The translations under genes and the position numbers were made by a program. Shown here in pieces: positions 6,288 through 8,319 of a stretch of DNA of 8,319 bases; the stretch's first letter is position 1, and every line of letters starts with the position of its first letter. Under the pieces are notes generated by a model. The model was not told where the DNA came from and ran no database searches. It saw only the letters and a program-made list of their open reading frames with translations. The DNA is from SAR92 clade bacterium (GTDB lineage Bacteria > Pseudomonadota > Gammaproteobacteria > Pseudomonadales > Porticoccaceae), in contig JABBBF010000120.1 of the NCBI GenBank assembly GCA_018607545.1, positions 1-8,319 on the forward strand, given 5' to 3'.

Positions 6288-6319
6288 AAAAAAGCCCGTA
6301 AATACAAGTAAATACGGGC
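6288..6319 (-). terminator. Rho-independent terminator of ssrA
   Basis: On the minus strand GCCCGTA (6300-6294 and 6319-6313 as partner arms) forms a 7-bp GC-rich stem with a 12-nt loop, followed directly by six T (6293-6288). It lies 38 bp past the tmRNA 3' end and before the integrase promoter, so it ends ssrA transcription and insulates the integrase. The stem and loop contain GTATTTAC twice as a direct repeat. Confidence 0.8.
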
Positions 6320-6356
6320 CTTAATGGTCGTTACAGGCCTTTAAAAGACCCTTATT

Positions 6357-6750
6357 TGGTGGAGGCGGCGGGAATTGAACCCGCGTCCGCTAATCCGCTG
6401 CCCACGGCTCTACATGCTTAGATCAGCCTATTAGTTTTAACCCGTTGCAACCCGGCTGTCAGGGAACGCATTGGGCGATTTCGGTAAAGGTTTTAGTGAA
6501 TCCGCCCCGAACGAGCTTCTCCACGATCTTATGAAATATGACACCTGAGCGTTCCGCTTCCCGAAGGATTGAGTACTCTGGACGCATAAGCACGGCTCCA
6601 GTCAGATGGCACTACACTGGGGTTTAAGCAGCTAGTGCGTAGTTGTCGTCGTTGGCAACTATAAAATTGCGACTTTGGATTAACGAGATTGGTCACCATC
6701 TCGGCATGCACCGGGGGTTTTGTAATCGGCGTCGAATCCAGAACGCCCCC
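6357..6750 (-). ncRNA. ssrA: Transfer-messenger RNA (tmRNA, ssrA)
   Basis: tmRNA rescues stalled ribosomes and tags the nascent peptide for proteolysis. The 5' end GGGGGCG (6750-6744) pairs with CGCCTCC before the encoded ACCA (6360-6357), including the G3-U pair recognised by alanyl-tRNA synthetase. TTCTGGATTCGACG at the 5' end and GGGTTCAATTCCC (T arm) at the 3' end are the hallmark tRNA-like sequences. The tag frame lies at 6656-6624 and reads ANDDNYALAA followed by TAA, the tag known from Pseudomonas. The length is about 394 nt. The gene is complete including CCA, although an integrase lies next to its 3' end, as expected when the att core restores that end. A shadow reading frame at 6529-6711 is not a gene. 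Confidence 0.97.
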
Positions 6751-6756
6751 AATACC

Positions 6757-6790
6757 TTTATTCTAGCATAGCGATGCTGTGTAACCATCA
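6757..6790 (-). promoter_or_regulatory. Candidate ssrA promoter region
   Basis: On the minus strand TAGAAT (5 of 6 bases of the -10 consensus) ends 9 nt before the mature tmRNA 5' end, which is compatible with a short precursor processed by RNase P. The best -35 (TTGATG) lies 20 bp upstream of it, longer than ideal. A small AGCAT/ATGCT inverted repeat lies between them. Confidence 0.4.
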
Positions 6791-6886
6791 ACCTTTGAAC
6801 AGCTTAGTGTTAAAAAGTATTGTTCGAATTAATGACGCCAATCGCCTAGAATCAATCCATAAAAAAATAATCATAAGGATACAGTG

Positions 6887-8227
6887 ATGCAACGAGGTGT
6901 TTTCTCTTCCCGTCTGGCCTTTATCTTCGCCGCTTCCGGTTCCGCTGTGGGGCTTGGCAATATCTGGGGTTTTCCCACCAATGCTGCGGAAAATGGCGGT
7001 GCTGCATTTGTATTAATGTACCTTATTCTGGCTTTCTTACTGGCTTATCCGGCAATGATGGCAGAGCTAATTATTGGCCGCCATACACGCTCAAATGTGG
7101 TCAATGCCCTACAGTCAATTTCCTCTGGACAGGTGGCTAAAATCACCGGCACTGCGGTGGGCTTTGCCGGCATGGTGACCGCCAGTTTGATTCTGTGCTT
7201 TTATGCGATTGTCGCTGGGTGGATGATTGCTTTTATGTTTGAACCGGCAACATCTCTGTTCGGTTTAAACGAACTGGGCAGCTGGCTGACGGACTTTAGC
7301 CTGACACGCAACATTGGCTTTTCGGCCCTGTTTATTCTTTTAACTGTACTGATAATTAGCGCTGGTGTTGAACAGGGTATCGAGAAGTGGTCGAGCCGCT
7401 TGATGCCTTCTCTATTTGTGCTGCTGTTTGGTTTAATTCTCTATGTATTAACTCAGGATGGTGCAGTTGAAGGTCTCAAGCACTATCTGGTGCCTGATTT
7501 TTCCCAGATGACCAACCCCAAACTTATCGTTAGCGCGATGGGGCAGGCGTTCTTTTCTATGTCGCTGGGGGTTGGCACTATGCTGATCTATGGTTCCTAT
7601 ATTCGCAGAGATGAAAACCTTCCAGTGGTCGGTGCTCTGGTGACATTGACGGACACATCCGTAGCCTTCCTGGCAGGGCTGCTAGTATTGCCAGCTATTT
7701 TTGTCGCACAAAATCTTGGGGTGACTATTTATACCGAGGCAGGCAATCTTATCGCTGGGCCGGATCTTATTTTTCAGGTATTACCCGCTCTGTTTGACGG
7801 TATGGGAGCGACTGGGTTACTGGTCGGCTTTGCTTTCTTTGTGCTGATGTCTATCGCGGCGGTAACTTCATCAATTTCGATGCTTGAGGTGCCGGTGTCC
7901 TATGCGGTGGAGCAGCATAAGGTCGATCGGGTCAAAGCGACCTGGTTAGTGGGTCTGATTATCTTTGCGATCAGTGCGACTATTTCTCTTAACTTCGACA
8001 GTCTTTTTGGCTTTGTGATTACTCTGACGACTGAGCGGGCTCAACCGTTGCTGAGTATGGTGCTGTGTATTTTTGCTGGGTGGGTTTTTTATCGAAATAG
8101 TATTTTGCAGGAGCTTAAGCAGGGTTGTCCGGATGTTGAGCAGGGGCTGTTTTGGAAGATTTGGCCGGTTTATGTGAAGTTTTTCTGTCCGGCGTTGATT
8201 TTGTTGACGTTTGCGCAGGGGCTTTAA
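6887..8227 (+). CDS. Sodium-dependent transporter of the neurotransmitter:sodium symporter (SNF/SLC6) family
   Basis: This 446-residue inner-membrane protein is predicted to import an amino acid or related solute with Na+ using the LeuT fold. The signature SGSAVGLGNIWGFP (residues 17-30, unwound TM1 with the Na+/substrate site around A20, V21 and N25) is followed by ENGGAAFVLMYL. The TM6 motif AFFSMSLGVGTMLIYGSYI is at 221-239, GPDLIFQVLP at 291-300, and LEVPVSYAVE at 333-342. About 11 hydrophobic segments are visible, as in many bacterial members (LeuT has 12). Position 28 is Gly where LeuT-type proteins usually have the gating Arg (NIWRFP). Start: AAGGA lies 7 nt before ATG at 6887; the GTG at 6884 is in frame but too close. 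A TAGAAT -10-like box is at 6847-6852. The substrate cannot be inferred. Confidence 0.92.
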   Translation: MQRGVFSSRLAFIFAASGSAVGLGNIWGFPTNAAENGGAAFVLMYLILAFLLAYPAMMAELIIGRHTRSNVVNALQSISSGQVAKITGTAVGFAGMVTASLILCFYAIVAGWMIAFMFEPATSLFGLNELGSWLTDFSLTRNIGFSALFILLTVLIISAGVEQGIEKWSSRLMPSLFVLLFGLILYVLTQDGAVEGLKHYLVPDFSQMTNPKLIVSAMGQAFFSMSLGVGTMLIYGSYIRRDENLPVVGALVTLTDTSVAFLAGLLVLPAIFVAQNLGVTIYTEAGNLIAGPDLIFQVLPALFDGMGATGLLVGFAFFVLMSIAAVTSSISMLEVPVSYAVEQHKVDRVKATWLVGLIIFAISATISLNFDSLFGFVITLTTERAQPLLSMVLCIFAGWVFYRNSILQELKQGCPDVEQGLFWKIWPVYVKFFCPALILLTFAQGL

Positions 8228-8237
8228 CGCAAAGTTC

Positions 8238-8264
8238 GTCATACTGGCGTAGGCCAGTATCTGT
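8238..8264. repeat. Dispersed hairpin repeat, copy A (possible terminator of the symporter gene)
   Basis: GTCAT is followed by ATACTGGC (8241-8248), loop GTAG and GCCAGTAT (8253-8260), an 8-bp perfect stem, then CTG. A short T-rich stretch (about 8266-8272) follows, so it may act as a terminator 14 bp after the symporter stop. It shares its frame sequence with copy B in the opposite orientation. Confidence 0.6.
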
Positions 8265-8280
8265 CTATTTTTCAGCGTAA

Positions 8281-8311
8281 TTCTGTAGATCCCAGCCTTC
8301 GCTGGGATGAC
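8281..8311. repeat. Dispersed hairpin repeat, copy B, inverted relative to copy A
   Basis: CTGTAG is followed by ATCCCAGC (8289-8296), loop CTTC and GCTGGGAT (8301-8308), then GAC. Read in reverse complement it has the same plan as copy A: GTCAT, 6-bp arm, GNAG loop, arm, AT-CT. The stem bases are changed in compensating pairs. This resembles the REP-like intergenic repeats with GGGATGAC ends found in many proteobacteria. Confidence 0.6.
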
Positions 8312-8319
8312 GGTGGTGG

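Larger units (their letters stand above)
3062..6356. mobile_element. ssrA-proximal end of a P4/CP4-57-like integrative island
   Basis: A P4-type integrase directly at the 3' end of ssrA, reading away from it, followed on the same strand by island-type genes including alpA, is the standard structure of an integrated genomic island. ssrA is one of the best-known insertion targets of this integrase family. The right boundary is set within or at the ssrA 3' end. The left boundary is given here only as the last recognisable island gene. I found no second copy of the ssrA 3' end in the window, so the true left end lies beyond position 1, or the distal repeat is too short to recognise. No replication, structural phage or defence gene is visible. 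Confidence 0.75.

Noticed and set aside
6529..6711. Minus-strand 60-codon frame
   Set aside because: It lies wholly inside tmRNA, which is explained by the paired ends and the tag frame.
7946..8242. Minus-strand basic frame opposite the symporter
   Set aside because: It is antisense to the conserved C-terminal third of the symporter, and its composition is a mirror of membrane codons.

Overview
The window suggests a marine gammaproteobacterium. The evidence is a tmRNA with proteolysis tag ANDDNYALAA (the tag known from Pseudomonas and relatives), a bacterial neurotransmitter:sodium symporter of a type common in marine gammaproteobacteria, and a large secreted repeat protein with calcium-binding repeats. 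Placement below class level is inference.

Layout from left to right. Positions 1-2897 (minus strand) hold most of one secreted multidomain protein whose C-terminus runs off the left edge. It has a signal peptide, a beta-sandwich-like module, 16 BspA-type leucine-rich repeats of 22 residues, a block of Asp-rich calcium-binding (thrombospondin type 3-like) repeats, a Gly/Ser/Thr/Asp linker, a second copy of the module, another linker, and the start of a third copy. Positions 3062-4105 (minus) hold three tightly packed small genes: an AlpA-type regulator, a small Cys-rich (probably zinc-binding) protein, and a winged-helix-like protein. They are joined by overlapping stop and start codons and preceded by a palindromic operator-like site. 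Positions 4208-4840 (minus) hold an uncharacterised protein whose C-terminal region looks like a domain I associate with integrase-linked island genes. Positions 4941-6194 (minus) hold a P4-type tyrosine integrase with all catalytic residues visible.

The integrase lies 162 bp beyond the 3' end of the tmRNA gene ssrA (6357-6750, minus). This is the classic layout of a P4/CP4-57-like genomic island integrated at the ssrA 3' end, so 3062-6356 is read as the ssrA-proximal end of such an island. The distal att site is not in the window, so whether the repeat protein is island cargo or flanking chromosome cannot be decided here. To the right, 6887-8227 (plus) holds a sodium-dependent symporter gene, followed by two opposed copies of a short hairpin repeat.

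The least explained signals are: a nested inverted repeat directly upstream of the integrase ATG whose interruption is the Shine-Dalgarno sequence; an operator-like repeat in front of alpA; the compact three-gene regulatory module with no replication or defence gene visible; and the domain shuffling and recent repeat homogenisation inside the surface protein.
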